A stretch of DNA of 64,000 nucleotides from positions 434,001-498,000 of the forward strand of contig CAVSPW010000005.1 of assembly GCA_963729935.1 (NCBI GenBank), in the 5' to 3' direction. This document shows, in pieces, positions 53,460-62,581 of this stretch. A program made the translations under genes and the position numbers. Every line of letters starts with the position of its first letter. Within the stretch, counting starts at the first letter, position 1. The DNA is from CAIKMD01 sp963729935. GTDB taxonomy: Bacteria; Pseudomonadota; Alphaproteobacteria; ATCC43930; CGMCC-115725. Under the pieces are notes generated by a model. That model was not told the DNA's origin and ran no database searches. It saw nothing but the letters and a program-made list of their open reading frames with translations.

Positions 53460-54622
53460 GGTCGTGCTTCCCGTCCTCTGTTCTTTGTCAAACTGGGGCC
53501 AGCCGCGACGGCCACGACCAGTCATGCCTCGGAGCGCGGGTTTTAGATCATCGAGGTTCTTATTGCCAGGGGACGGCCGGCACCGGGCACGGGGGTTGCC
53601 CTCCGCGCGGCGATCCCTCGCGCCTCGAAGAAGCGACGCAAGCGGCGGCCAAGGCGTTCGCCGCGCGCTTTGGCGGCGGCGCCGTCGAAGGCCGCGTCCG
53701 CGCGCATGCGGCGACGGCGAGAGGGTAGCGGGGGGCGAAGGCGGCTCAGTGACGGCCAGCAACGGACAACACGATGTCCGACGAACAACCGTTTACGGGG
53801 ACACTCAATCGCAAGGATCGAGAGCCGCAGAAACCTTGGCGTTTCAGAGACGCAAATCAGAGGGGATTCTGGACACCCTCGAATGGCGCTGATCTAGCGA
53901 GCGATGCGCAGCGATCCAGGCAAGGGCCGCCTTGCTGATGAACTTACGGATCACCGCCGTAGTCGATCAGTGGCGCGCAAAGGTCCGCTACGTTCAACGT
54001 GTGCGCCAATGTACGCGCAGCTTTCCGGTGCAGCGCCTTCACAACCAATCGCGCTGCGTGTGTGTCGAAGATCATCCAACGGGCTTCACCATGCAGCGCA
54101 AACGGCAACGCCCTGTATCGCGCCTTGCGTGGATGACCAGAGCTTCGCTTGGCGCTGATGCTGAACATGAGGCGCACGGTATAACACGAAGTTGAAGTGG
54201 CTCGCCATGCGACACGCTGGCCTAGATTGTGGGGCCGAGCCGCGTCCTAACGTGTCAGCAACGTGGCCCGTAATTGAGATCGCGAGGGGCGCCACGGGGG
54301 TAACCATTCGGCGTCACGTGCGCTCCTGACCCCTCGGAGGTCTGCGGTGGAAATTCCCGTGGTCGCAGCATCGCCCCTTATCGCACCTCGGGAACAACCT
54401 CCGTCGCCCTTTTGGTGCTACTTCGATACGGTGCGTGCGATTGCGTAGGATGATGCGGGCTTGTGATGACGTACGTGCAGCCCATCAGCTTTTACGCAGC
54501 GTGCGCCGCGTCGAAATTGCGCTTGCGCAACTCACCTGAGAGAATTTATTTTTGACAAGTAAGAAGAAGAGTCGATACACCGGTTTAGGTAATCGCAACA
54601 TTCGCGCGGGGACACGAAGAAC
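53460..54622. other. Gene-free 1.2-kb stretch
   Basis: No convincing gene is found on either strand. A minus-strand frame at 53944-54177 (77 codons, with WMIFDTHAARLVVKAL) has no recognised homology and may be a fragment. Local base composition falls toward A+T from about 54350 on, unlike the core. I see no RNA gene or repeat. Confidence 0.45.
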
Positions 54623-54886
54623 ATGGGAACGCTCATTGTCGAGCTGAAAATTAGCGATTTCACGAAATTCACCGAAGTGTTTCCGAAGGGCGAGGCAGTT
54701 CGTAACGCAGGGGGGATTACGAACTCCCGCGCGTTTCGCGGCATCCAAGATCCAAATAGTATCATCGTGATATCCGACGCGAGCGATGAGGGGAAGGCTC
54801 GGGCTGCCCTCGGAAGTGACGAAGTGCGATCACTGATGCAGGCGGCAAGCATCATAGGTCCGCCGAGAGTCTTCTTCTTCAAGTAG
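54623..54886 (+). CDS. Small ABM-like (dimeric alpha/beta barrel) protein
   Basis: The 87-residue protein reads LIVELKISDFTKFTEVF, ITNSRAFRGIQDPNSIIVISDASDEGKARAALGSDEVRSLMQAA and ends PPRVFFFK. The fold pattern and the ending fit small cyclase/ABM-like barrels found in many bacteria. No active-site prediction is possible. Codon use is more A+T-rich than in the core genes. Confidence 0.65.
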   Translation: MGTLIVELKISDFTKFTEVFPKGEAVRNAGGITNSRAFRGIQDPNSIIVISDASDEGKARAALGSDEVRSLMQAASIIGPPRVFFFK

Positions 54887-55202
54887 GGCGCTCGCGGCGA
54901 GTGCGACCGCGAAAGAGCAGTTCGCTCGCTGGGTCGCTCAGAAGTCACTTCCCCGGTAGCACTGGTATTCTGTGGACACTATACTTAATTCGCTTTCGCG
55001 TGGCCGAGATCAGTATTATGTCCCCGAAATTGCCCGAAATTGAAACGCTCGACGCGACGATCTTCGAGCAAATTGACGCTGGCGGAGATTTAACGTCAAG
55101 GGTTCGCTACGCTAATGCGTCATCCGCCATACAGAAATCGAAACCCTCGCTGGCGCGGCCAAGCCGTGCCTCGGCTGCGGTGTTCAGCGCTGCTCGAAAT
55201 TC
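54887..55202. other. 316-bp intergenic stretch
   Basis: This contains only the REP-like palindrome at 54973-55024. No gene, promoter or RNA is supported. The neighbours are convergent. Confidence 0.5.
54973..55024. repeat. REP-like palindrome, copy 3
   Basis: TGGACACTATACTTAATTCGC at 54973 and CAGTATTATGTCCC ending at 55024 match copy 1 in layout and length, with some changes in the centre (TTTCGCGTGGCCGAGAT). It is followed by CGAAATT, as in copy 1. Confidence 0.75.
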
Positions 55203-55679
55203 TCAGGTGCTCCTTCCAACCTCCCGCGTGTCGAATCCAATCATTATCAGCACCAACATGTCCACATTCTCGCCGTTGCGCGCGAGGGGAAAGCCCGCGC
55301 GCTGGAATCGGATGTGCTCACGGCCGATATTTGTAAGTGTGCCCTCGAAATAGTGCGGCTGCTTGGTAATAAGGATCTGGTTGTAGTGGCCGATGATCTC
55401 GGCGCCCCTCACGGCCGGGAGGATTTCGTCGATGAACCTTCCGGTCGCACCGGTGCCCAAGAGTTCGGCCGCATGCGTCCCAATCAGCCGAGTCCGATAG
55501 CGTGGATCGTCGCTCGCCTGCGGGACGACGTCATAGAGCATCAAATAGGGAAGAAGATCGGTAATCTCGTGGGGATCGATATGTTGGCGCCCCGGTAGCT
55601 TGCCGGGCGGCGCCTTTGCCGCGAGGTAAACCGAAAACCGCTCGATTCGAGGATCGTAAGCGGGCGGCAAATGTTCCAT
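55203..55679 (-). CDS. PAS-domain (PAS_5) protein
   Basis: The 158-residue protein has the PAS_5 layout: GKLPGRQHIDPHEITDLLPYLMLYDVV, RYRTRLIGTHAAELLGTGATGRFIDEI, then YFEGTLTNIGREHIRFQRAGFPLARNGENVDMLVLIMI. This alphaproteobacterial family of single PAS domains has no assigned output. A TATAAG and an ATACT-6 nt-AGTAT inverted repeat (55713-55728) lie just upstream. Confidence 0.85.
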   Translation of the reverse strand: MEHLPPAYDPRIERFSVYLAAKAPPGKLPGRQHIDPHEITDLLPYLMLYDVVPQASDDPRYRTRLIGTHAAELLGTGATGRFIDEILPAVRGAEIIGHYNQILITKQPHYFEGTLTNIGREHIRFQRAGFPLARNGENVDMLVLIMIGFDTREVGRST

Positions 55680-56049
55680 TGGTCAACCTGGCATGGCGCT
55701 AGCGGATAAATGATACTTATACGAGTATTACAAATCATGCGAGCCCGATTCCCGTTGACGTTGCGTTGGGGGGCTTGGCCGCTTCGCGAGCCGGAGCGTC
55801 GACCTTAGCGGCCCGGGCTGGAACCGCGACGTGGTCGGTTACGTTAGGCGCGCGCGGAGCTTCATTCGGCGGCGATGTCGGCGGGTCGAGAATTGCCGGG
55901 GGATTCGTCGCTGACAAATTGACTCGCACCCCTTTTATGCTCTGTTTGCGCAACAATTCAGGCCGCCGTCGGGAATCTTGGTCGCCTGATCCGCGCCCTG
56001 GAAATGCCCGGGTTTCGTCGTTAGGGTCGTTTCGATTGTAGGAGTCAGA
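55680..56049. other. 370-bp divergent intergenic region
   Basis: This region lies between the PAS gene (minus) and the EamA gene (plus). It holds an A+T-rich inverted repeat, ATACT at 55713-55717 and AGTAT at 55724-55728, next to the PAS gene, and a TAGGAG ribosome site at the other end. No gene is supported within it. Confidence 0.5.
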
Positions 56050-57015
56050 GTGACCGAGCTTCGAGACGACGGCTCCGGCGTTACGGCACCGTCATTGAAT
56101 AGACCCTTCTCGCATTTGCTTGCCGTTCATCCCCGGCTCTCGACCGCTTTCCTTGCTGGGACGGCCACGATCTTCGCACTCGGTTCGACGCTCGTGCGCT
56201 TTGCCTACGACGCCGGCGCGGGCACGCTGGCGATCGTCCTGGTCCGCACCAGCTTTGCGGCGGTGGGGCTCGGCCTGTTGCTCGTCGTTTGCAAGATCCC
56301 GATCCGCTTGTCGGCACGCGAGCGTTGGGCAGCCCCGTTCATGGGCCTCTTGGTCGGCGGCTATTCGGGCGCGATGTATAAGGGCATGGAATACATGCCG
56401 GTCGCACTGACCATCCTCACCTTCTACACGTATCCCTTGTTCACAGGCCTGTTTCTGTGGGTGACCGGCAAGGAACGGCTGACGCCCGTCCGCGCGGTGG
56501 CCTTTCCGCTCGCGTTTCTCGGCCTGTTGCTCGCGCTCGATGTGTCGGGCGGCGATTTCAGTATGCGCGGCGCTTCTTGGGCGCTGCTCGGCGCGATCGG
56601 ATTTTCTACCGTCCTTATTCTTTCCGGGCGCCTTTTCCCGCCGCGAAGCGATACCCGGCCCCGCACTTTCGTCATCCTCGCGACCGCGAGCGGCGCGGCG
56701 GCTTTGGCGTCGCTCGCGACGGGACAGGTTTTCTTTCCGACTTCCGCGCTGGGTTGGAGTGGCCTGATGGGGTCCGCTTTATGCTACCTCGTGGCGATGA
56801 CCAGCATCCTCATGGCCGCCGCGGCCATCGGCCCGACCCGCGTCGCGGTCGTGATGAATACCGAGCCGGTGGCGAGCATGGTCCTCACCTTCCTCATCCT
56901 CGGCGACCGGCTGGGTCCTTCGCAACTCCTCGGCGCGGTGCTGGTCGTCGCGGCGATCTATCTTTGCCAGCCGAAAGCCCCGGCCAAGCCCGCGACGGCG
57001 GCGGCACAAGCCTGA
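56050..57015 (+). CDS. EamA/DMT-superfamily metabolite exporter
   Basis: The GTG start at 56050 is set by TAGGAG five bases upstream. The 321-residue protein has ten predicted membrane helices in two EamA repeats (from TATIFALGSTLVRFAYDAGAG and from WALLGAIGFSTVLILSGR). Helix 9-10 carries NTEPVASMVLTFLILGDRLGPSQLLGAVLVVAAI. It would export an amino acid or other metabolite. Confidence 0.9.
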   Translation: MTELRDDGSGVTAPSLNRPFSHLLAVHPRLSTAFLAGTATIFALGSTLVRFAYDAGAGTLAIVLVRTSFAAVGLGLLLVVCKIPIRLSARERWAAPFMGLLVGGYSGAMYKGMEYMPVALTILTFYTYPLFTGLFLWVTGKERLTPVRAVAFPLAFLGLLLALDVSGGDFSMRGASWALLGAIGFSTVLILSGRLFPPRSDTRPRTFVILATASGAAALASLATGQVFFPTSALGWSGLMGSALCYLVAMTSILMAAAAIGPTRVAVVMNTEPVASMVLTFLILGDRLGPSQLLGAVLVVAAIYLCQPKAPAKPATAAAQA

Positions 57016-57340
57016 GACGGGACGCTGTTGCTTGCCTGGTAAGAGCTGTCGCGTCGTTGCGGTTGGACGCGAGCGCCAAGGCTTCGGCGCCCAATCCAGA
57101 TTCTCTCTGGCCGTTTCGACGAGCGGGGGAAGCTGCGTGTCCCTAATCGCCACAACTCGGAACCGACCCCCGCCGCGCGCGACTTCCGCTTGCTGCCCGA
57201 TAGCCGACGAGCGAACCGGGCAATTTCTAGAGCGTTCTAGGGACAGAATCCTTAATTGGCTTTGAGGTCGCCGAGATAAGTATTATGTCCCTGCAATTTC
57301 CGAGATAAGTATTCGTCGCTGAATTTTATTGCATTTCGTC
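57016..57340. other. 325-bp intergenic stretch
   Basis: It contains the REP-like palindrome at 57240-57291 and its partial duplicate at 57300-57313. No gene is supported. Confidence 0.5.
57240..57313. repeat. REP-like palindrome, copy 4, with duplicated half
   Basis: GGGACAGAATCCTTAATT at 57240 and ATAAGTATTATGTCCC ending at 57291 form the same 52-bp palindrome as copies 1-3. CCGAGATAAGTATT occurs twice (57271-57284 and 57300-57313), so its right half has been partly duplicated, as in copy 1. Confidence 0.8.
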
Positions 57341-57858
57341 ATGGACGCGCCTTTCGAGCGGCAGCGATTGCTGAATTGGTCGGAATACGACGTCTTCAAA
57401 ATCGTGGAAGAAGAAATCCGATCGCTGCGCAAAGGCCATCGCGTCTTCGCGCATACCTCCCTCGGCGAAATCCTTTCTTCCCGAACGACCCGGCTTACCA
57501 TTCGATCAACAGCAAGCGGGTGGACATCTTGGTTGTCGATTGGGCCGGCTGGCCGGTTGCGGCGGTCGAATATCAGGGCGCGTGACATTATCAAGGCACG
57601 GCGGCCGCCCGCGACGCGGTGAAGAAAGAAGCCTTGCGAGAAGCCGGCGTGCATTACATCGAAGTTACCGAGCGCGACGACAGCGACATGATCAAATCGC
57701 GATTGCGGCAAGCGCTCGAGGCCGATGCCCAACCTTCTTCCAAGACTGTTGACGTTCAACCCCAAGCACCAGTCATGCAAGCCGGCTTCGGCCGCCGGCG
57801 CGACGCCGGCACCTCGCGTAAGTCGGGACCGCGAAGCTCGCTTTCAGGCGGGGCTTGA
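57341..57858 (+). pseudogene. DUF2726 gene with one frameshift and one nonsense codon
   Basis: The frame from ATG 57341 reads MDAPFERQRLLNW... to HRVFAHTSLGEIL. The coding sequence then continues one frame over from about 57480 (NDPAYHSINSKRVDILVVDW, then PVAAVEYQGA). It stops at TGA 57583-57585 and resumes in the same frame with HYQGTAAARDAVKKEALREAGVHYIEV. DUF2726 members read EYQGxGHYQG here, so TGA most simply replaced GGA. The gene is inactive unless the sequence has errors. Confidence 0.8.
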
Positions 57859-58044
57859 GCGGATTTTTATCTACCGAGCCAGCGGTTACCGGCGAAGCAG
57901 CTGCTCATAAAATCTACTCTGACTGGACTTCTCAAAGTCCTGCCGCTCTCTCTACCGCGATGACACAGCGACGATCGCTCCTCTGGGGGATAGACCATTG
58001 CCGCATGGCGGAAGGCAAGCTACTCTCCGTGAAGGGAGAGCGCT

Positions 58045-59764
58045 ATGAGCTACATCGACGTTTTCAAACATAGCACTAGCTTGATCGAGAAGCTAGGCGA
58101 AGAGAAAGCGCATATCGTTTGGGTCATGGCTCGCTATCTCGAGGAGCCGGATTTGGAGGCCCTAGCCGCTACAGCATTAACGGACGGCCCCAATGACAAG
58201 AAAATTGATTTCATTTACCTCGATCACGATGAAAAACGTCTTGTTCTGACACAGGGCTACTTTGCATCGAAGCAAAAAGACTCCGCTCCGGACAACAAGG
58301 CATCGGATCTAAATACTGCTGCCGCCTGGTTTTTTTCGGGCGATTTACAACTCGTGCCAAATACGATCCGCGAAATAGTTAGCGAGTGTCGCGACGCGCT
58401 CGACGCGGATGAAATCGAAAACATCGAGTTATTTTACGTCCATAACCTACCCGAGTCGGTGAATGTCGCGAGAGAACTTCAGACCGCCGAAGACCATATC
58501 AAGAAGGTTCTCGCGTTGACCTCGGTTAGCGTTCGCGCCACCGAGCTAGGCGCCGCGAAGATTCAGTACCTTTACGACGCTCAGGATTCGCATCTCGAGG
58601 TCAAAGACAACATCGAATTTCCCTCGGATATCGCATTTGAGGAAAAAGGACCGAAATGGAAAGCTTACGTGGCATCCGTACCAGGGAATTGGCTGCACAC
58701 AGTTTATACGAAGTACGCGGACAGTCTCTTCTCTGCCAACTATCGCGGTTTTTTGGGCGGCGGCCGCCGTAGGCGAGTTAATGCCGGCATCCGTGATTCT
58801 GCCGAGACTTCGATCCGCTGATTTCTGGGCCTTTAACAACGGAATCACAATACTGACAATGGCAATGAACAGGAACAAGGAGAAAGCCAAGTCCTACACT
58901 CTCTCCGGCATGTCCATTATCAACGGTGCGCAGACGACCGGATCAATAGGATCAGTCGACCTTACAAAAAAAAATATCTCCGACCTTCGAGTGCTTTGCC
59001 GCGTAATCGAAAGTTCAGATTCAGATACGATCGCAGAAATTGTTCGGTTTAATAATACGCAAAATGCGATTACGTCCTGGGATCAATATAGTAACGACCC
59101 CGATCAAAAGCGGCTCGTTCAGGAGTTCAAAGATTTAGGCTTCACTTACAACATCAAACGCGGCTTTGTGGGCACAGGCGATGAACTCGGTATCGACGAA
59201 GTAATGCAGCCACTGCTAGCTTTTCATGGTAGGCCCCAGGATGCCATCCGAGGTAAGAACCAAATCTTTGATCGGAAACCGCTGTATCAAAATGCCTTTG
59301 ACGGTAAGAAGGCACGACATGTTCTATTCGTGTATTCTTTAGCGAAGGCCATTGACGATCGAAGGTTGGCTTTAAAAGCCAAATCCGATACCGGCGATTT
59401 GATCGCGGTCGAGACAGAGCAGCTTGGCTTGATGAGAAATTTACGATTCAAATCGTTCTTTATTGCACTTATGGCGATGACCATCGAAACAGCCATCGGC
59501 AAAAAGTGCGACGTTCAAACAGTCGGCTTCACCTCGGGGGCAGCTGGAGAAAGCTCACTCCTTGAACTTGCCGCTCGATGGGCGCCTGTTGTTGAAACAC
59601 TGCTGGCCCTGGTGACAGCGAGCGAGGAGACGAAGAACTTCTCATCACATTTGTCGGATGAAAACTACATTCAAAGTTTGGCGAAAAAGATGAATGCTCT
59701 GCTTCACGCAATGGAAGCGGCTAAGAAACATGCGGTGTTTGCTGCGTTGGTGGTAGGTACCTGA
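58045..59764 (+). pseudogene. AIPR (abortive infection) gene with one frameshift
   Basis: The first part, 58045-58821, reads MSYIDVFKHSTSLIEKLGEEK to YADSLFSANYRGFLGGGRRRRVNAGIRDSAETSIR and stops. The second part, in the next frame from about 58815 to 59764, starts with SADFWAFNNGITILT and continues through SIINGAQTTGSIG to the end. Joined, they make about 570 residues, the usual AIPR length, with the family's Arg-Gly-Phe-Leu-Gly and Asn-Asn-Gly-Ile-Thr motifs. The gene is more A+T-rich than its neighbours. A purine-rich site precedes the ATG. Confidence 0.82.
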
Positions 59765-60081
59765 GAGTCACTCGACGGGCGATGCCGTGACGCGGCCCGG
59801 TAGCGCGTCTAGAAGCGGCCCCTTCTGGTGCCGCTTCTCTTCACAGCTAAGGCGATACCCGACGCTCGACATCCGCAAAAGTGTAACGGCGGGGTGTTCT
59901 GCCACGCGCGAGTTCACGGAAAAAATCTGCGACTTCTTCTGACGAATGGCATCAGAAATGGAGTCAGAGTTGATTTTGATATGCTTGACAGATATTGCCG
60001 GCAGCGACCCCGCGCCGCGCCTGTGCTACGCGCTCTCTTTATTCCGCTTCGCACGACGCCCTCGCCCTTGCGCGGGCTGTG
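59765..60081. other. 317-bp intergenic stretch with repeat copy
   Basis: The distal part carries a GCTTCGCA-family unit beginning at 60046 and a partial unit at about 60012-60027. No gene is supported. Confidence 0.5.
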
Positions 60082-60083
60082 CT
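60012..60083 (+). repeat. GCTTCGCA repeat, one full and one partial copy
   Basis: GCTTCGCACGACGCCCTCGCCCTTGCGCGGGCTGTGCT spans 60046-60083. A partial copy ending CTGTGCT lies 56 bp before. It closely matches the units at 49.6-49.8 kb. The full copy supplies the stop codon of the PhaC-like pseudogene on the other strand. Confidence 0.8.
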
Positions 60084-61383
60084 ACGCGCCCTGCCCCTTC
60101 ATCCATTCCGCGAGCGGGGCCCAGACCGCGTTGGGCGCCTCGCGCGCGACGATCATGCCGATATGTCCCAAGGCGGGAACCATGCGCTCGGCTTGGGGCA
60201 ACTCGTCGGCGAGCGCCGCGGCCGTCGCCGGCGGCACGATGCGGTCGTTGCCCGGCACGATGACGAGGCTCGGGCATGTCGATCTCTCGCCGGCAGCACG
60301 CGCCGGCCCGCGACGCGCCAGCGCCCTTTGCCCGGCAGATCCTCGCCATACCACCCGCCCAAACATTCGCGCGCGACCTTCACCGCCAAGGGCACGCCGT
60401 CGTTCAGCCAATCCTCGAGCGCGACGAACGCCTTCGCCGCGGCGCTATCCTGCGCGAGCTCGGCGAAGCGCGTGAATTTGCGCAACGCCGTCAGCGCGTC
60501 CTGCGCGAAGAAGAGGGCTTGCAGCACGTCGACCGGAACCTCGCCCAAAGTCTCGAAGCTGCGCGCGATCGGCTCGGCGAGCACGCCCAAAAGCCTGGCA
60601 TGCGCCGCGCGCTCGGCATGGAAGCGCCAGGGCGTCGCGAGCAGGGCGAGCGCGCGCACCGCCCGCGGCCGCCGCGCGGCCAGGGCCAGCGCGAGCAAGC
60701 CGCCCATGCAATAGCCCATGACGACGGGCTCGGTCCCGGCTTCCTCGCGCGCCGCGTCGAGCGCGGGCTCGAGCCGCTGCGCGATGTAGTCGGAAAGGCC
60801 GAAGCGGCGCTCTTCGTCGCGCGGGCTCGCCCCAATCGACCAGCATCGGCCGCAAGCCGCGGCTCGAGAGATAGCGCAACAGGCTTCGCCCCGCCGCCAG
60901 GTCGAGGATGTAGGCACGGTTGATGAGCGACGGCACGACCAGAACCGGCACGCCGTCGGGCGGGCCGTAATCCAAAAGCCGCGTCGTGCCCTCGCGCCAG
61001 AGCACGGGCGGGTCGGCGAGGTCGCGGGCGTAAGGATGGCGGCGATAGAGCTCGATCCCGTCGAGGAAGGCGGAAGCGCGGGCGATCAGCTCGCGATCGA
61101 GCGCCTTCGTGAAGGCATCGGGGGCGAAGGCATCGGGCGTGAAGGCATCGGGATGGCCGAAACCGGCTTGGCCGGCGCCCCCGGCGGCCTCACTTCTTGC
61201 GGACGCGGCGTTGAGCGCGAGGCTTAGGGCTGCGCCTTGGAGCGCGAATTCCGGCCTCCACAGCCTTGAGCCGCTTTTCAAGAGCGGCGAGGCGGCGCGC
61301 GAGCTGAGCCAGGCCCCCATCGCGCCCGTCAGGTGCAGCGCCAGAGGCCGCGGGCCCTGGCGGATAGGTGCCGGCGTCGTCAT
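60082..61383 (-). pseudogene. PhaC-like PHA synthase/alpha-beta hydrolase gene with about three frameshifts
   Basis: The first frame (61383 to about 60835) reads PRPLALHLTGAMGAWLSSRA to DYGPPDGVPVLVVPSLINRAYILD and GLRPMLVDWGEP. The second (about 60838 to 60290) holds SPRDEERRFGLSDYIAQRLEPALD and the Cys nucleophile box GYCMGGLLALALA. The last (about 60280 to 60082) has PSLVIVPGNDRIVPP and the histidine in ALGHIGM. Around 60270-60290 two single-base insertions best explain IDMP falling in a third frame. All catalytic landmarks survive, so the decay is recent or reflects sequencing error. Confidence 0.8.
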
Positions 61384-61546
61384 AGGAACGCCCCGGCTGG
61401 GGCGGCCAAGCGGCCGGCACGAGCGCCGCCAGAATGCGCGCCGTACTTTCGGCCAGGGCGGGATCGGCCGCCATCGCGATCAGTTGGTCCTGCCACAAAT
61501 CCACATAGCGCTTGGCAAGGGAAGCGAGATCCGGCGGTTCCGCCAT
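61190..61546 (-). CDS. Small helical protein overlapping the PhaC-like gene
   Basis: From ATG 61546 the protein has 118 residues: helical KRYVDLWQDQLIAMAADPALAES, a Pro/Gly-rich middle, a coiled coil (GLAQLARRLAALEKRLKAVEAGI) and a very basic tail. It overlaps the start of the PhaC-like frame by 194 bp on the same strand. Its pairing with phaC and phaR suggests a PHA-granule or synthase accessory protein such as a phasin or PhaE analogue; this is inference. Confidence 0.6.
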   Translation of the reverse strand: MAEPPDLASLAKRYVDLWQDQLIAMAADPALAESTARILAALVPAAWPPQPGRSYDDAGTYPPGPAASGAAPDGRDGGLAQLARRLAALEKRLKAVEAGIRAPRRSPKPRAQRRVRKK

Positions 61547-61797
61547 GGGGGCGAGTATAACGGCCCGGCGGGCGGCGGCGCCAGAGCGCGTTTGCGCGCC
61601 GCCCACTCCGCTCGCCGGTCGCGAGAGCGCGCGACCCCGGCCTGCGCGGCCCACGGCCCGGCACTGCGGCAAGCCGCCCCGGCGGCTTCGTCATATCCGT
61701 CCTGGAGCCGGTGGGCCAGATGCTGGTATGCTCCTTGTTAAGCGATTGCGGCTATAGATAGGCGGGATCCATGGCGGAGCCGAGAGGAACAGAGAAG

Positions 61798-62403
61798 ATG
61801 ACCGACACGAGCGCCGCCGAAAAGCCGCCGATCGTCATCAAGAAATACGCCAACCGACGGCTCTACAACACGGCGACGAGCTCTTACGTGACGCTCGACG
61901 ATCTCTCGCAGATGGTGAAGGCGCGCAACGATTTCGTGGTCTTTGACGCCAAGAGCGGCGATGACATCACCCGCGCCGTGCTGACGCAAATCATCGTCGA
62001 GGAAGAGCAGAAAGGCGGCCAGAATCTTCTGCCGATCAACTTCCTGCGCCAGCTCATCGGGCTTTACGGCGACAGCATGCAGTGGCTGGTGCCGCGCTAT
62101 CTCGATCACGCGATGTCGTCCTTCTCGAGCAATCAGGAACAGATGCGCAAGAGCCTGCAGGACGCTTTCGGCGGGCTCTTTCCCTTCGGCTCGCTCGAGC
62201 AGATGGGCAAGCAGAATCTCGCGCTCTTCGAGCAGACCTTGAAGATGTTCTCGCCCTTCCCGCAGCCGCCCGAAAAACCGGGCGAGAAGCCCAAGGAAGG
62301 CGAGCCCGGCCCCAATGCCTCGCTGAACGAGTTGAAGCAGCGCATCAACGATCTGCAGCATCAGGTCGACGCCTACGCCAAGAAGGACAAGACCGAGGAC
62401 TGA
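61798..62403 (+). CDS. phaR: Polyhydroxyalkanoate synthesis repressor PhaR
   Basis: From ATG 61798 (GAGGAAC upstream) the protein has 201 residues; ATG 61771 is an alternative. The N-terminal DNA-binding domain reads VIKKYANRRLYNTATSSYVTLDDL, followed by the PHB-accumulation regulatory domain (DFVVFDAKSGDDITRAVLTQIIVEEEQ). The C-terminus is Pro-rich with a coiled coil. PhaR binds PHA granules and represses phasin and synthesis genes. It is divergent from the small helical protein and the PhaC-like gene. Confidence 0.94.
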   Translation: MTDTSAAEKPPIVIKKYANRRLYNTATSSYVTLDDLSQMVKARNDFVVFDAKSGDDITRAVLTQIIVEEEQKGGQNLLPINFLRQLIGLYGDSMQWLVPRYLDHAMSSFSSNQEQMRKSLQDAFGGLFPFGSLEQMGKQNLALFEQTLKMFSPFPQPPEKPGEKPKEGEPGPNASLNELKQRINDLQHQVDAYAKKDKTED

Positions 62404-62581
62404 GCCGGCCGGAGCCTCCATCCGGCGACATCCTTACCGAAACCTTTCGGCCCGTTCGCGCCCCGCCCGCCGGGCGACTAACCGTTAACCCCCTCCCACC
62501 ATACTGAACGCAGAGGCCGCCCGTTTCGCACGCGAACGCGGCGATGCGGCGGCATGCAGTCTTATCGGGGCGCGCGGCGAC

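Noticed and set aside
58045..59764. Programmed frameshift in the AIPR gene
   Set aside because: There is no slippery heptamer or downstream structure at the junction near 58810, and the adjacent DUF2726 gene is also broken, so mutation or sequence error is simpler.
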